A stretch of DNA of 64,000 nucleotides from Site-B1 sp963827785 (GTDB lineage: Bacteria > Bacteroidota > Bacteroidia > Flavobacteriales > Flavobacteriaceae). Shown piece by piece: positions 45,877-54,870 of this stretch. A model generated the notes under the pieces. The model was not told the DNA's origin and made no database searches. It worked only from the letters and a program-made list of their open reading frames with translations. The stretch covers positions 1 to 64,000 of the forward strand of contig CAWHCT010000044.1 of assembly GCA_963827785.1 (NCBI GenBank), read 5' to 3'. A program made the position numbers and the translations under genes. Numbering within the stretch: the first letter of the stretch is position 1; each line of letters starts with the position of its first letter.

Positions 45877-45936
45877 AATTATTCATGTATTAGAGGCAAA
45901 AACTGCCAAATAAATACTGCAAACTGAAGATTTAAC

Positions 45937-46974
45937 ATGTATCAATTAGAAGAAAGAATATGGTTTTGGTTGTTGCTATTAATACCGATAATATTGGTAC
46001 TATTTGCTATACTGCAGATCTGGAAACAGAAGGTCCAAAATAAGTTTTCGGATAAGAGGCTTTTGAACAAACTAGCCCCTAACAGGTCGATTATAAAATC
46101 ACTCTTAAAGATAATCTTGTTTTGTTTGGCTATAGCCAGCATTGTCATTGCACTTGTTAATCCTAAAGTCGGGACCAAATTAGAAACTATAAAACGTGAA
46201 GGGGTGGACATTGTTTTTGCTGTTGATGTTTCAAAAAGTATGCTGGCTGAGGACATAGCACCAAATCGTCTTGAAAAGTCAAAACAACTTGTAACTCAGA
46301 TCATAAATAATCTGGCAAGTGACCGAATTGGAATTATTGCCTATGCAGGAAAGGCATTTCCACAATTGCCAATTACAACAGACTATGCTTCGGCAAAAAT
46401 GTTTTTGCAGAATATGAACACAGACATGTTATCATCTCAAGGGACCGCAATTGATGAAGCAATAGATTTGGCTAAAACTTATTATGATGATGAAGAGCAA
46501 ACCAACAGAGTGCTTATTATTATTTCTGATGGAGAAGATCATGGAGAACGAGCTGTTGATGCTGCGGAAGAAGCCAGTGAGGATGGTATAAAAATATTCA
46601 CTATTGGAGTAGGAAGTGATAAAGGAGCTCCAATCCCGATTAAAAGAGGAAGTATCGTTTTAAATTATAAAAAAGATAATGAAGGTGAAACCGTAATTAC
46701 AAAATTGGATGAGGAAACACTTCAAAATATAGCCAGCAAAGCAAATGGAGTCTATATCAATGGTGAAAACACTGGTGAGGTTGTAGAAAAAATACGTGAT
46801 ATATTGAATAAGATGGATAAGCAGGAATTTGAATCGAAACAAGTGGCAGAATTTAAAGATCAATTCCAATGGTTTTTGGGCTTTGCATTTTTCTTTTTGT
46901 TACTAGACGTTTTCCTTTTAGACAGAAAAACAGAATGGTTGAAAAAGTTGAATTTGTTTAATGAAAACTTTTAG
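45937..46974 (+). CDS. batB: aerotolerance protein BatB (VWA domain)
   Basis: 345 aa, same plan as BatA: two N-terminal membrane helices (WFWLLLLIPIILVLFAIL and ILFCLAIASIVIALV), a VWA domain with MIDAS AVDVSKSMLAED (about residue 94), TTDYASAKMFLQNM, GTAIDEAIDL and IISDGEDHGE, and a C-terminal helix (FQWFLGFAFFFLLLDVFLL). It is a paralogue of batA and probably pairs with it. The frame is intact. A 144-base gap without visible features separates it from batC. Confidence 0.95.
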   Translation: MYQLEERIWFWLLLLIPIILVLFAILQIWKQKVQNKFSDKRLLNKLAPNRSIIKSLLKIILFCLAIASIVIALVNPKVGTKLETIKREGVDIVFAVDVSKSMLAEDIAPNRLEKSKQLVTQIINNLASDRIGIIAYAGKAFPQLPITTDYASAKMFLQNMNTDMLSSQGTAIDEAIDLAKTYYDDEEQTNRVLIIISDGEDHGERAVDAAEEASEDGIKIFTIGVGSDKGAPIPIKRGSIVLNYKKDNEGETVITKLDEETLQNIASKANGVYINGENTGEVVEKIRDILNKMDKQEFESKQVAEFKDQFQWFLGFAFFFLLLDVFLLDRKTEWLKKLNLFNENF

Positions 46975-47118
46975 TTTTCTCAAATATAAAAACCTTTAAA
47001 AATGAAGTAGGATGTATTTCAGATATTTTATAAAACCTTTAACTGTATCAAATCTATTTGTTTTATAATTTCGTTGATATAAAATACCATTCTCAATAAT
47101 GTTGGGAATTTATGTAAA

Positions 47119-47927
47119 ATGAAGAAAATACTATACATATTAATCAGTTTGACAACCTTGGTGGGTTATGCCCAAATGAAGGATTTGGCGTTACAAAAAT
47201 CCAATGATTATGTATATCGAGGGGAACGAATTGTTGATCAGAAGATTTTATTTCGGCAGAAATGGAATATCGTAAAGCCATTTCAAAAAGCCCTTCAAAT
47301 GCAATTGGCACTTACAATTTGGGCAATGCCTATTACAAGAACGGAAAGTTTAGTGAAGCCATATTAAGACATCAGGAAGCCATAAAATCGGCAGTTACCA
47401 AAGAAGAAAAGCATATGGCATATCATAATATCGGTAACACCCTGATGCAGAACAAACAATGTAAAGAAGCCGTTGAGGCTTACAAAAATGCTCTCAGAAA
47501 TAATCCAAATGATGATGAAACCAGATATAATCTTGGATTAGCAAAAGAATGCGCTAAAGAAGAAGGCGGAGGAGGGGAAGATCAAAATCAGGATCAAGAC
47601 CAGGATCAGAAAGAAGATCAGCAAAAGGAAGACAAAAAGGACGAAGGAGATAATAAGGAAGATAAAGAGGACGAAGGCGATCAGGACGAAAAAGAAGGAG
47701 ACCAAAAAGAAGATGAACAGGGCCAGCCAAAGGACGAGAAAGAGGATAAGGGACAAGAAGGAGATGAGAAAAAAGAACAAAAGCCAAAACCTCAACCCGG
47801 ACAATTATCTCCTCAACAAATAAAAAACCTTTTGGAGGCAATGAATGATCAGGAAAAGCAGGTCCAGGAAAAAATAAATGCCCAAAAGGCAAAAGGTATC
47901 AATGTTCAAACGGATAAAGATTGGTAA
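47119..47927 (+). pseudogene. batC: aerotolerance protein BatC (TPR), frameshifted near the N terminus
   Basis: About 265 aa in two frames (47119-47367 and 47262-47927). Signal peptide LYILISLTTLVGYAQ; after the shift two or three TPR repeats (AIGTYNLGNAYYKNGKFSEA, AYHNIGNTLMQNKQCKEA, RYNLGLAKECA). A very acidic, glutamine- and lysine-rich linker follows (about 75 residues, rich in DQDQ and KEDE), then a short C-terminal helix with LLEAMNDQEKQVQEK. This is the usual BatC plan. Indels lie between about 47220 and 47255. Antisense frames across the linker are composition artefacts. Confidence 0.88.
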
Positions 47928-47936
47928 GAAGAACTA

Positions 47937-49703
47937 ATGAAATTTGTTAAACACATATCGTTAATTTTATTTCTTATTTCCGGTTTGGCATGCGCTCAGG
48001 TTAAATTTGAGGTCAAGGTCAGTAAGAACAATCTTGGAATCAATGAGAGGTTGCGTGTGGATTTTGAAATGAATCAGGATGGAGATGATTTTAACCCACC
48101 CAATTTTGCAAATTTTACCGTAGTTGGAGGCCCAAATCAATCTGTTAGTAATTCCTGGATTAATGGAAAAAGATCATATTCAAAAACCTACAGTTATTTC
48201 TTATCACCCCAAAAAAGAGGCACTTTTGTTATTGATCAGGCCACCATCGTAATTGACGGACAAATCTACAAGACCAGTCCTGTAAAAATTACCGTTACAG
48301 CGGCCGTTGACAAACCTAAGGATCCTAATGATCCTGAATATGTCGCATCAGAGAACATACATTTGGTAGCAGAAGTATCTAATGCTTATCCATATTTAAA
48401 TCAGGCAATTACAGTTGTTTATAAGTTATATGTTTCACCAAATACAGGAGTGAGCAATTGGCGTGAAATTGACAATCCAAGATTTAATGATTTTTGGAGC
48501 CAGAATATAGATATCAAGGGTCTAAAAGTTGAGAACGGTACTTACGATGGTGAGGATTACAGATATGTAGTGTTAAGAAGAACTGTGCTATATCCACAAA
48601 AAACCGGAAAACTCAATATAGAGCCATTAAGTCTTGATATTACTGTTGATGTTCCAACCAACCGAAGGGATATCTTTGGCGGTCGATTAATGAAACAAGT
48701 TCATAAAACTGTTTCGGCAGGCAACAGAACTATAAATGTAAAACCTTTACCTGAAGCTGGAAAGCCAATAGATTTTACAGGAGCAGTTGGTAATTTTGAT
48801 TTTAAAGTTTCAACTACAAAAACAGAATTGAATGCCACTGAATCTTTGCAGGCTAAGGTAAAAGTGTCCGGAAACGGGAATTTAAAACTGTTTGAATTAC
48901 CTAAACTAACCGTTCCTAGCTCTTTGGAAGTTTATGAGCCTGAAAAGTCAGACAATATAAACACTACAATTCAGGGAATGCAGGGAGAAAGGGTAGAGAG
49001 TTATACCATTGTTCCACAATACAAAGGAAAATATCCTGTTCCGAGCATTTCATTTTCATATTTTGATCCGAGAACAGAAAGTTATAGAAGATTATCTTCT
49101 GATGAGATCGTAATAGACGTCATGGAAGGGCCTGCCAATAGTGCAAATTCCGGTAACCAGCCAAACAATAATTTTAAACAGCAAGTTATCGCAAATACTA
49201 ATCAATTTGCGTTCATAAAAACAAGAACAATTTTCATTCCTCAGGAGTCCAAAGATTTCTTTAGGTCTAAATTGTTCTGGAGCAGTTTAGTTCTGCCATT
49301 GTTGGCTATTCCATTTGCAATCGTTTTTAGACGAAAAAAAGCAGTTAGAGACGCCGATTTCGAGGGTATCAGGATAAGAAAGGCAGATAAAATGGCAAGA
49401 AAATATTTAGGTGAATCAAAAAAGTCTCTTGGAAACAAGGAGTCTTTTTATATAGCACTGGAAAAAGCACTTCATAATTATTTAAAAGCTAAATTACGAA
49501 TTGAAACTTCCGATTTGAGCAAGGATAAGATCACAACTTTATTGAGCGAAAGAAAGGTAAATGAATCAACAATTTCAGAATTCCTTTCCCTTTTAAAAAG
49601 CTGTGAATTAGCAAGATATACGCCTTCAACAAAGGTGGAAATGAGAATGGATTATGACAAAGCATCCAAAACAATCTCAATGTTGGATAAACAAATAAGT
49701 TAA
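47937..49703 (+). CDS. batD: aerotolerance protein BatD
   Basis: 588 aa. Signal peptide (HISLILFLISGLACAQ), a long periplasmic part of repeated Ig-like beta domains (VKFEVKVSKNNLGINERLRV, NWREIDNPRFNDFW, IDFTGAVGNFDFKVSTTKTE), one transmembrane helix (SSLVLPLLAIPFAIVF, about residue 450) and a cytoplasmic helical tail with GNKESFYIALEKALHNYL. This matches the BatD oxygen-tolerance family in length and order. It lies 9 bases after batC and 1 base before batE. Confidence 0.95.
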   Translation: MKFVKHISLILFLISGLACAQVKFEVKVSKNNLGINERLRVDFEMNQDGDDFNPPNFANFTVVGGPNQSVSNSWINGKRSYSKTYSYFLSPQKRGTFVIDQATIVIDGQIYKTSPVKITVTAAVDKPKDPNDPEYVASENIHLVAEVSNAYPYLNQAITVVYKLYVSPNTGVSNWREIDNPRFNDFWSQNIDIKGLKVENGTYDGEDYRYVVLRRTVLYPQKTGKLNIEPLSLDITVDVPTNRRDIFGGRLMKQVHKTVSAGNRTINVKPLPEAGKPIDFTGAVGNFDFKVSTTKTELNATESLQAKVKVSGNGNLKLFELPKLTVPSSLEVYEPEKSDNINTTIQGMQGERVESYTIVPQYKGKYPVPSISFSYFDPRTESYRRLSSDEIVIDVMEGPANSANSGNQPNNNFKQQVIANTNQFAFIKTRTIFIPQESKDFFRSKLFWSSLVLPLLAIPFAIVFRRKKAVRDADFEGIRIRKADKMARKYLGESKKSLGNKESFYIALEKALHNYLKAKLRIETSDLSKDKITTLLSERKVNESTISEFLSLLKSCELARYTPSTKVEMRMDYDKASKTISMLDKQIS

Positions 49704-49704
49704 C

Positions 49705-50463
49705 ATGAAATCCATCTTATACATATTAACTTTTTTGTTAAGCGTTATTACTTCTGCCCAAAATGAGTCACTATTTGAAGAAGGGAATACGCTTTACAGT
49801 AATGGAAAATATTATGAAGCTATTGAGAAATATGAAGCAATTATAAATTCCGGATATCAGTCTGCTGAAGTTTATTTTAATTTAGGAAATGCTCATTATA
49901 AACTTAATCGAATAGCGCCCAGCATATATTATTATGAAAAGGCCTTACTACTTGCTCCTAGTGATAAGGAGATCCTTAATAACTTATCCTTTGCCCAAAA
50001 TATGACAATAGATGCAATAGAAACTGTGCCAGAAATAGGGATTTCCAGATTTCTTAGAAAAGCGATAAATACTTTTAGTTTTGATACTTGGGCTTATTTG
50101 TCTGTATCATTTATGATCTTGTTCATCATATTGTTTTTGGCCTATTATTTTACTTCAAATACTGGTAAAAAGAGATTCACTTTCGTCACTAGTATAATTT
50201 CTATTTTTTTGATGCTACTCTTCTTAACATTTGCCTTTAAAAAACAATCTATAGATAGAAAAGATAATCCTGCCATAGTTTTCTCTAAAGAGTCTGTAGT
50301 TAGAACAGACCCAAATCTTAGTGGCGGAGAAGCCTTCAGACTTCATGAAGGAACTAAAGTTCAGGTTGTTGACACCCTTAATAACTGGTCAGAGATTTTA
50401 TTGGTTGATGGTAAAACAGGATGGATTATTACCGAAAACATAAAATTGTTAAAGGAACTTTAA
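49705..50463 (+). CDS. batE: aerotolerance protein BatE (TPR and SH3-like)
   Basis: 252 aa. Signal peptide (ILYILTFLLSVITSAQ), two TPR repeats (LFEEGNTLYSNGKYYEAIEK and YFNLGNAHYKLNRIAPSI), two transmembrane helices (about residues 130-180) and a C-terminal bacterial SH3 domain with RTDPNLSGGEAFRLHEGTKV and DGKTGWIITENI. It is the last gene of the Bat operon; a new promoter box follows within 35 bases. Confidence 0.94.
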   Translation: MKSILYILTFLLSVITSAQNESLFEEGNTLYSNGKYYEAIEKYEAIINSGYQSAEVYFNLGNAHYKLNRIAPSIYYYEKALLLAPSDKEILNNLSFAQNMTIDAIETVPEIGISRFLRKAINTFSFDTWAYLSVSFMILFIILFLAYYFTSNTGKKRFTFVTSIISIFLMLLFLTFAFKKQSIDRKDNPAIVFSKESVVRTDPNLSGGEAFRLHEGTKVQVVDTLNNWSEILLVDGKTGWIITENIKLLKEL

Positions 50464-50496
50464 TTATTTTTTATTAGGTTACTTTTTAAGATATTT

Positions 50497-50504
50497 TATA
50501 TTTG
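50497..50504 (+). promoter_or_regulatory. candidate flavobacterial -7 box after batE
   Basis: TATATTTG, an exact TAnnTTTG match, 20 bases before the ATG at 50524. It would start a transcript for the small exported protein and the carbonic anhydrase genes independently of the Bat operon. Confidence 0.5.
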
Positions 50505-50523
50505 CAGCAAATCAATAGAAGAA

Positions 50524-50817
50524 ATGGCTAAAAAGATAATCACAATTTTCTTTTTATGTTTATTTATGGCATTTTTAACTGCGCCATCAATAATCGTGGC
50601 CATTGACGATTCTACAGATATTACAATTCTTTTTAGTAATCCGGAAGAAGAAGAGAATGAACAGAATACAAATTTGAAAATTCCGGACATAAACAATTCT
50701 TACAATCGCGAAGTTTTTTTGACTTCCATTGATGAATTATTATTGGAATACAGGTTTAATCACTATTCCATTCCTCACCTAAATTTATTCAGTCCACCTC
50801 CGGACCTTTTTTTATAA
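50524..50817 (+). CDS. small exported protein of unknown function
   Basis: 97 aa. The N terminus MAKKIITIFFLCLFMAFLTA is a signal peptide or single membrane anchor. An acidic stretch NPEEEENEQNT and a hydrophobic end with NLFSPPPDLFL follow. I do not recognise a family. Its place directly ahead of a beta-carbonic anhydrase and SulP gene suggests a link to that module, but this is inference from position only. Confidence 0.65.
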   Translation: MAKKIITIFFLCLFMAFLTAPSIIVAIDDSTDITILFSNPEEEENEQNTNLKIPDINNSYNREVFLTSIDELLLEYRFNHYSIPHLNLFSPPPDLFL

Positions 50818-50960
50818 AATTTAAAGTCATTCGGCATATTAGCTCAGAATTAATTTTGAATTAACATTTGACGAGGATCTAATTTAAAACCTCGAAAACT
50901 ATTATATTGCCTTTTTAAACTCAGAGACAAATCAGGCATAATTATTTTAAAACATAAATT

Positions 50961-51592
50961 ATGAAAGCACATACAAAAGAAACACAAGCTACAATGACCC
51001 CTCAAAAGTCATTACAATATTTAAAAGAGGGAAACCTAAGATTTCAAAACAACTTAAAAGCACACAGAAATCTTTTAGAACAGGTAAACGATACTAGCGA
51101 TGGTCAATTTCCATTTGCAACAATTTTAAGTTGTATCGACTCCAGGGTTTCGGCAGAATTAGTTTTTGATCAAGGATTAGGAGATATTTTTAGCGTGAGA
51201 ATTGCAGGAAACTTTGTCAACGAAGATATTTTAGGAAGTATGGAATTTGCCTGTAAACTTGCAGGAACAAAGCTGATTGTTGTATTAGGACACACAAGTT
51301 GTGGGGCGGTAAAAGGAGCTTGTGACAATGCTAAAATGGGTAATCTTAACGAAACTTATTGAAAAAATAACTCCTGCTGTTGATGCTGTTAACAGAACCT
51401 AAGGACGTAAATTTAAGAAACTCATCAAACTTAGAATTTGTTGATTCAGTTGCAGAAAAAAATGTTCAATTAACAATAGACAGAATACATGAGGAAAGTC
51501 CAATTCTTTCAGAAATGGAAAAAAGTGGGGAAATAATGATTATTGGAGCTATGTATGATATCAATACAGGAGAAGTTACTTTTTATGAATAA
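50961..51592 (+). pseudogene. beta-carbonic anhydrase, two frameshifts
   Basis: About 210 aa in two frames (50961-51362 and 51380-51592). Zinc ligands and active-site acids are in LSCIDSRVSAELVFDQ (Cys, Asp, Arg) and VVLGHTSCGAVKGACD (His, Cys). VRIAGNFVNEDILGSMEFAC between them and GAMYDINTGEVTF at the end complete the fold. Removing one T near 51358 and one A near 51403 gives NETIEKITPAVDAV joined to EPKDVNLRNS. It interconverts CO2 and bicarbonate in the cytoplasm. A second, intact beta-carbonic anhydrase gene follows SulP at 54.2 kb. Confidence 0.92.
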
Positions 51593-51615
51593 TATAATCG
51601 ATTTCACGCAAAAGG

Positions 51616-52279
51616 ATGAAAAACAAAATATTAATGGCAGTATCTAGTTTTATTATTAGTGTTGCCTTTTAAAATTAAGGCTCAGGATAGTAATTTTGGG
51701 AATTGGTTGATATATATTGGAAATAAAAAATTAAATTCTAAATGGAATATCCATAATGAAGTTCAATACAGGAATTATAATGCTATTGGCGATCTTGAAC
51801 AATTATTGTTGCGAACAGGATTAGGATATAGCTTTAATGAAAGTAAGAATAACGTTTTACTAGGTTATGGCTATATTTTATCTGAAAATTACATTAATAA
51901 TACAGATGATAAGAATTCAGTTAGTGAACATAGAATATTTCAACAGTTTACATCGAATCAAAAAATAGGAAATGTAAAGATAAATCACAGGTACAGGTTC
52001 GAACAACGATTTGTAGAAAGTGATTTTAAAATGCGTTTTCGATATTTTTTAGGTATTAATATTCCTTTTAGCCAAAAAGAAACTAATAAATATTATTTTA
52101 CTGGTTATAATGAGGTGTTTTTAAATACAGAAACCTCAATTTTTGATAGGAATAGATTATATACTGGTTTGGGTTACAAATTTAACAACAGTGTAAGATT
52201 AGAACTTGGATATATGAATCAGTTTTTTGAAACTACAAGCAGAGATCAATTAAATATTATCACATTTGTTAATTTCTAA
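51616..52279 (+). CDS. DUF2490 outer-membrane beta-barrel-like protein, N-terminal frameshift
   Basis: About 220 aa. ATG 51616 encodes a signal peptide start (MKNKILMAVSSFIISV), which runs to a stop after 18 codons; removing one base joins it to LPFKIKAQDSNFGNW, where the long frame begins. The body matches DUF2490: WLIYIGNKKLNSKWNIHNEV, LLLRTGLGYSF, HRIFQQFTSNQKIGNVKINH, then alternating beta strands ending NIITFVNF, with the terminal phenylalanine of outer-membrane barrels. Function unknown; it may be a porin of the carbonic anhydrase/SulP module. Confidence 0.8.
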
Positions 52280-52362
52280 CAAAAAATCATTCAGTTATTT
52301 TATGAATCATTTATTAATGTTAAGAAAATAAGTTTAATTTAGACGAAAATCTAAATTAATAT

Positions 52363-54225
52363 ATGAAAAATTTATTTTCAAATATTAAAGGAGATGCTTT
52401 TGGAGGCATCACAGCTGGGATTGTTGCTTTGCCATTGGCTTTAGCCTTTGGTGTATCCTCAGGCCTAGGGCCTAGCGCAGGATTATATGGCGCTATTTTC
52501 ATTAGTTTTTTTGCAGCACTTTTTGGCGGGACTAATACTCAAATATCCGGACCTACAGCCCCAATGACAGCTGTTAGTATGATTGTTATTGCTGGAATTA
52601 TTGCAGCTAATGATGGCGATGTTAATAAAGCATTACCTTCCATTTTGACAGTCTTTTTATTAGCAGGATTATTTCAAATTGGACTAGGTGGATTGGGACT
52701 TGGAAAATATATCAGATACATACCATATCCGGTAGTATCAGGTTTTATGACGGCTATTGGTGTCATAATCATTATCACTCAAATACTTCCTTCACTTGGA
52801 TATTATCCTAAAGAAGATATCACTTTTGTTGAACAGTTTAAACCAATAGCACAAGAAGTAATTCTTGAAAACATACTTAAAGAAGAAGCAGGGGAAGGAA
52901 TATTGGTTTTAGAAGATTTCAAGGAAACTATCAATAGGGCTGGCACTATTAATCAAGATGATATACTAAAAGAATCCCAAACACTGGCTGCAAAAGAGGC
53001 TTCAGGTGCCTATGGAGCTTTAAAGGTGATTCCAAGGGCTTTACAGAATATTAATTGGTTGGAACTAATCTTGGCTTTGGGAACAATCATAATAATTTTC
53101 GGTTTTAAACGAATTACTACTGTGATTCCAAGTACTTTGGTTGCGCTTTTGGTAATGTCTGGAATTGCAGTTGGATTCGGATTGGATTACAGGCCAATTG
53201 AAGAAATACCCAGTGGATTACCAATTCCAAGACTGGAAATTTTTTCCGAGTTTAGCATAGGCAGTATAACACCATACATATTTACTGCACTTACTTTATC
53301 GCTTTTGGGGGCAATCGATTCGCTTTTAACAAGTGTGGTTGCAGATAATATGACCAAAACCAAGCACAATCCAAATAAAGAATTGGTTGGTCAAGGAATA
53401 GGGAACAGTATTGCTGCTTTATTCGGAGGTATTCCGGGAGCAGGAGCGACCATCCGTACAGTTGTAAATATCAATTCTGGAGGAAAAACAAAATTATCTG
53501 GAATGATTGCCGGTGTAATGTTATTTATAATCTTATTGGCGTTGGCTCCAATTGCTTCAAGGATTCCAGCTGCTGTTTTAGCCGGAATTTTGATAACTGT
53601 AGGAATTGGCGTTATGGACTATAAAGGGTTGAAAGCAATTCCATATTTACCTAAGGATGTAAAAATTGGGCCTTTAAAATTTAGTATGGAGGTAGTAATA
53701 ATGCTTACTGTAATGGCCTTGTCAACATTTTGGAACCTGGTATATGCCGTTGGAATAGGATTGGTTATAGCTTCATTGATGTTCATGAAGAAGATTGGAG
53801 ATTTAACAGCAGAAAGGAGTGATGTTAAGCCATTAAAAGAAGAAGCATGGGCTGATGAAGCCGATTTTCCTGATAAATTAAAGGAAGAAGTTTTTATTAA
53901 ACACCTCAAAGGACCATTGTTTTTTGGGTCGACTAGTGATTTTCAGCAATTGACTAAACAAATACCGGATACAGCATCTTATGTTATTTTAAGATTGGGA
54001 AGGATGCAATATATGGACCAGTCCGGGTTGTATGCTATGGAGGATATGTTGCTGGATTTAAAGAGCAAGAATATAGAGGTCCTCTTTGTAAATCTTTTGG
54101 AACAACCAAGATATTTGATGGAACGAATTGATATTATTCCTGATTTTGTTCCGGAAGAGCGAATTTTCAAAAGTTTTAATAAATGTGTCAACTGGATTAA
54201 GCTACACGTTAAAGACAATCATTAA
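52363..54225 (+). CDS. SulP family anion transporter with STAS domain
   Basis: 620 aa. The membrane domain has 12-14 helices and starts ITAGIVALPLALAFGVSSGL, with GTNTQISGPTAPMTAV as the substrate-binding signature, IPYPVVSGFMTAIGV, and GGIPGAGATIRTVVNINSGG in the second half. An STAS domain ends the protein (HLKGPLFFGSTSDFQQL, MQYMDQSGLYAMEDML; about residues 510-610). A hydrophilic loop of about 70 residues (about 145-220) interrupts the membrane part. Its stop overlaps the next beta-carbonic anhydrase start by one base, and another anhydrase lies upstream; this points to bicarbonate uptake (BicA-like), though sulfate cannot be excluded. Confidence 0.93.
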   Translation: MKNLFSNIKGDAFGGITAGIVALPLALAFGVSSGLGPSAGLYGAIFISFFAALFGGTNTQISGPTAPMTAVSMIVIAGIIAANDGDVNKALPSILTVFLLAGLFQIGLGGLGLGKYIRYIPYPVVSGFMTAIGVIIIITQILPSLGYYPKEDITFVEQFKPIAQEVILENILKEEAGEGILVLEDFKETINRAGTINQDDILKESQTLAAKEASGAYGALKVIPRALQNINWLELILALGTIIIIFGFKRITTVIPSTLVALLVMSGIAVGFGLDYRPIEEIPSGLPIPRLEIFSEFSIGSITPYIFTALTLSLLGAIDSLLTSVVADNMTKTKHNPNKELVGQGIGNSIAALFGGIPGAGATIRTVVNINSGGKTKLSGMIAGVMLFIILLALAPIASRIPAAVLAGILITVGIGVMDYKGLKAIPYLPKDVKIGPLKFSMEVVIMLTVMALSTFWNLVYAVGIGLVIASLMFMKKIGDLTAERSDVKPLKEEAWADEADFPDKLKEEVFIKHLKGPLFFGSTSDFQQLTKQIPDTASYVILRLGRMQYMDQSGLYAMEDMLLDLKSKNIEVLFVNLLEQPRYLMERIDIIPDFVPEERIFKSFNKCVNWIKLHVKDNH

Positions 54226-54851
54226 TGAATATAGATAAAGTATTTAAGAATAATGAAAAGTGGGTTAAAGACAAACTTGCTACTAATTCAGATTATTTCG
54301 AAGAGTTAGGTCGTGGTCAAAACCCCGAGCTACTTTATATTGGCTGCAGTGATAGCAGGGTTACAGCAGAAGATTTGATGGGTCTTGGTCCCGGTGATGT
54401 TTTTGTACATCGCAACATTGCCAACATGGTAACAAGTATTGATCTAAGTGCTATGTCGGTCGTGGAATATGCGGTAGTTCATCTTAAAGTGAATCATGTG
54501 GTAGTTTGCGGGCATTATGCATGTGGTGGAGTAAAAGCAGCCATGCAATCGGCAGATCTTGGAATTCTGAACTCCTGGTTAAGAAATATACGTGATGTCT
54601 ATAGAATTCACAGAAATGAATTGAATGCCATAGATGATGAAGAAAAGAAATACGACAGACTGGTTGAACTTAATGTAAAAGAGCAGTGTGTAAATCTAAT
54701 TAAAACGGCCTGTGTTCAAAAAGCATATAGAGAGCGAGGATTAAAAGTTCATGGATGGGTTTTTGATGTTCATTCGGGGAAACTCATTGATCTTAAAATA
54801 GATTTCGAAAATTACCTTAAGGATATTATGGAGATCTACCATTTAGATTAG
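54225..54851 (+). CDS. beta-carbonic anhydrase
   Basis: 208 aa, intact. Zinc ligands and the Asp-Arg dyad are in YIGCSDSRVTAEDLMG (about residue 40) and VVCGHYACGGVKAAM (about 98). HRNIANMV and VEYAVVHLKVNH lie between, and VHGWVFDVHSGKL closes the fold. No signal peptide, so cytoplasmic. The one-base overlap with SulP (TAATG) implies translational coupling, as expected if it converts transported bicarbonate at the membrane. Confidence 0.96.
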   Translation: MNIDKVFKNNEKWVKDKLATNSDYFEELGRGQNPELLYIGCSDSRVTAEDLMGLGPGDVFVHRNIANMVTSIDLSAMSVVEYAVVHLKVNHVVVCGHYACGGVKAAMQSADLGILNSWLRNIRDVYRIHRNELNAIDDEEKKYDRLVELNVKEQCVNLIKTACVQKAYRERGLKVHGWVFDVHSGKLIDLKIDFENYLKDIMEIYHLD

Positions 54852-54870
54852 AATTAATGAAATTCGTTAA

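Noticed and set aside
47538..47892. Two overlapping minus-strand frames of about 88 and 112 codons across batC, one strongly hydrophobic
   Set aside because: They mirror the GAA/GAT/AAG-rich acidic linker of BatC; their hydrophobic or proline/leucine-rich content is a product of that composition.
50872..50894. CGAGG/CCTCG hairpin ahead of the first carbonic anhydrase gene
   Set aside because: Only five base pairs with a 13-base loop; too weak to call a terminator or regulatory structure without expression data.
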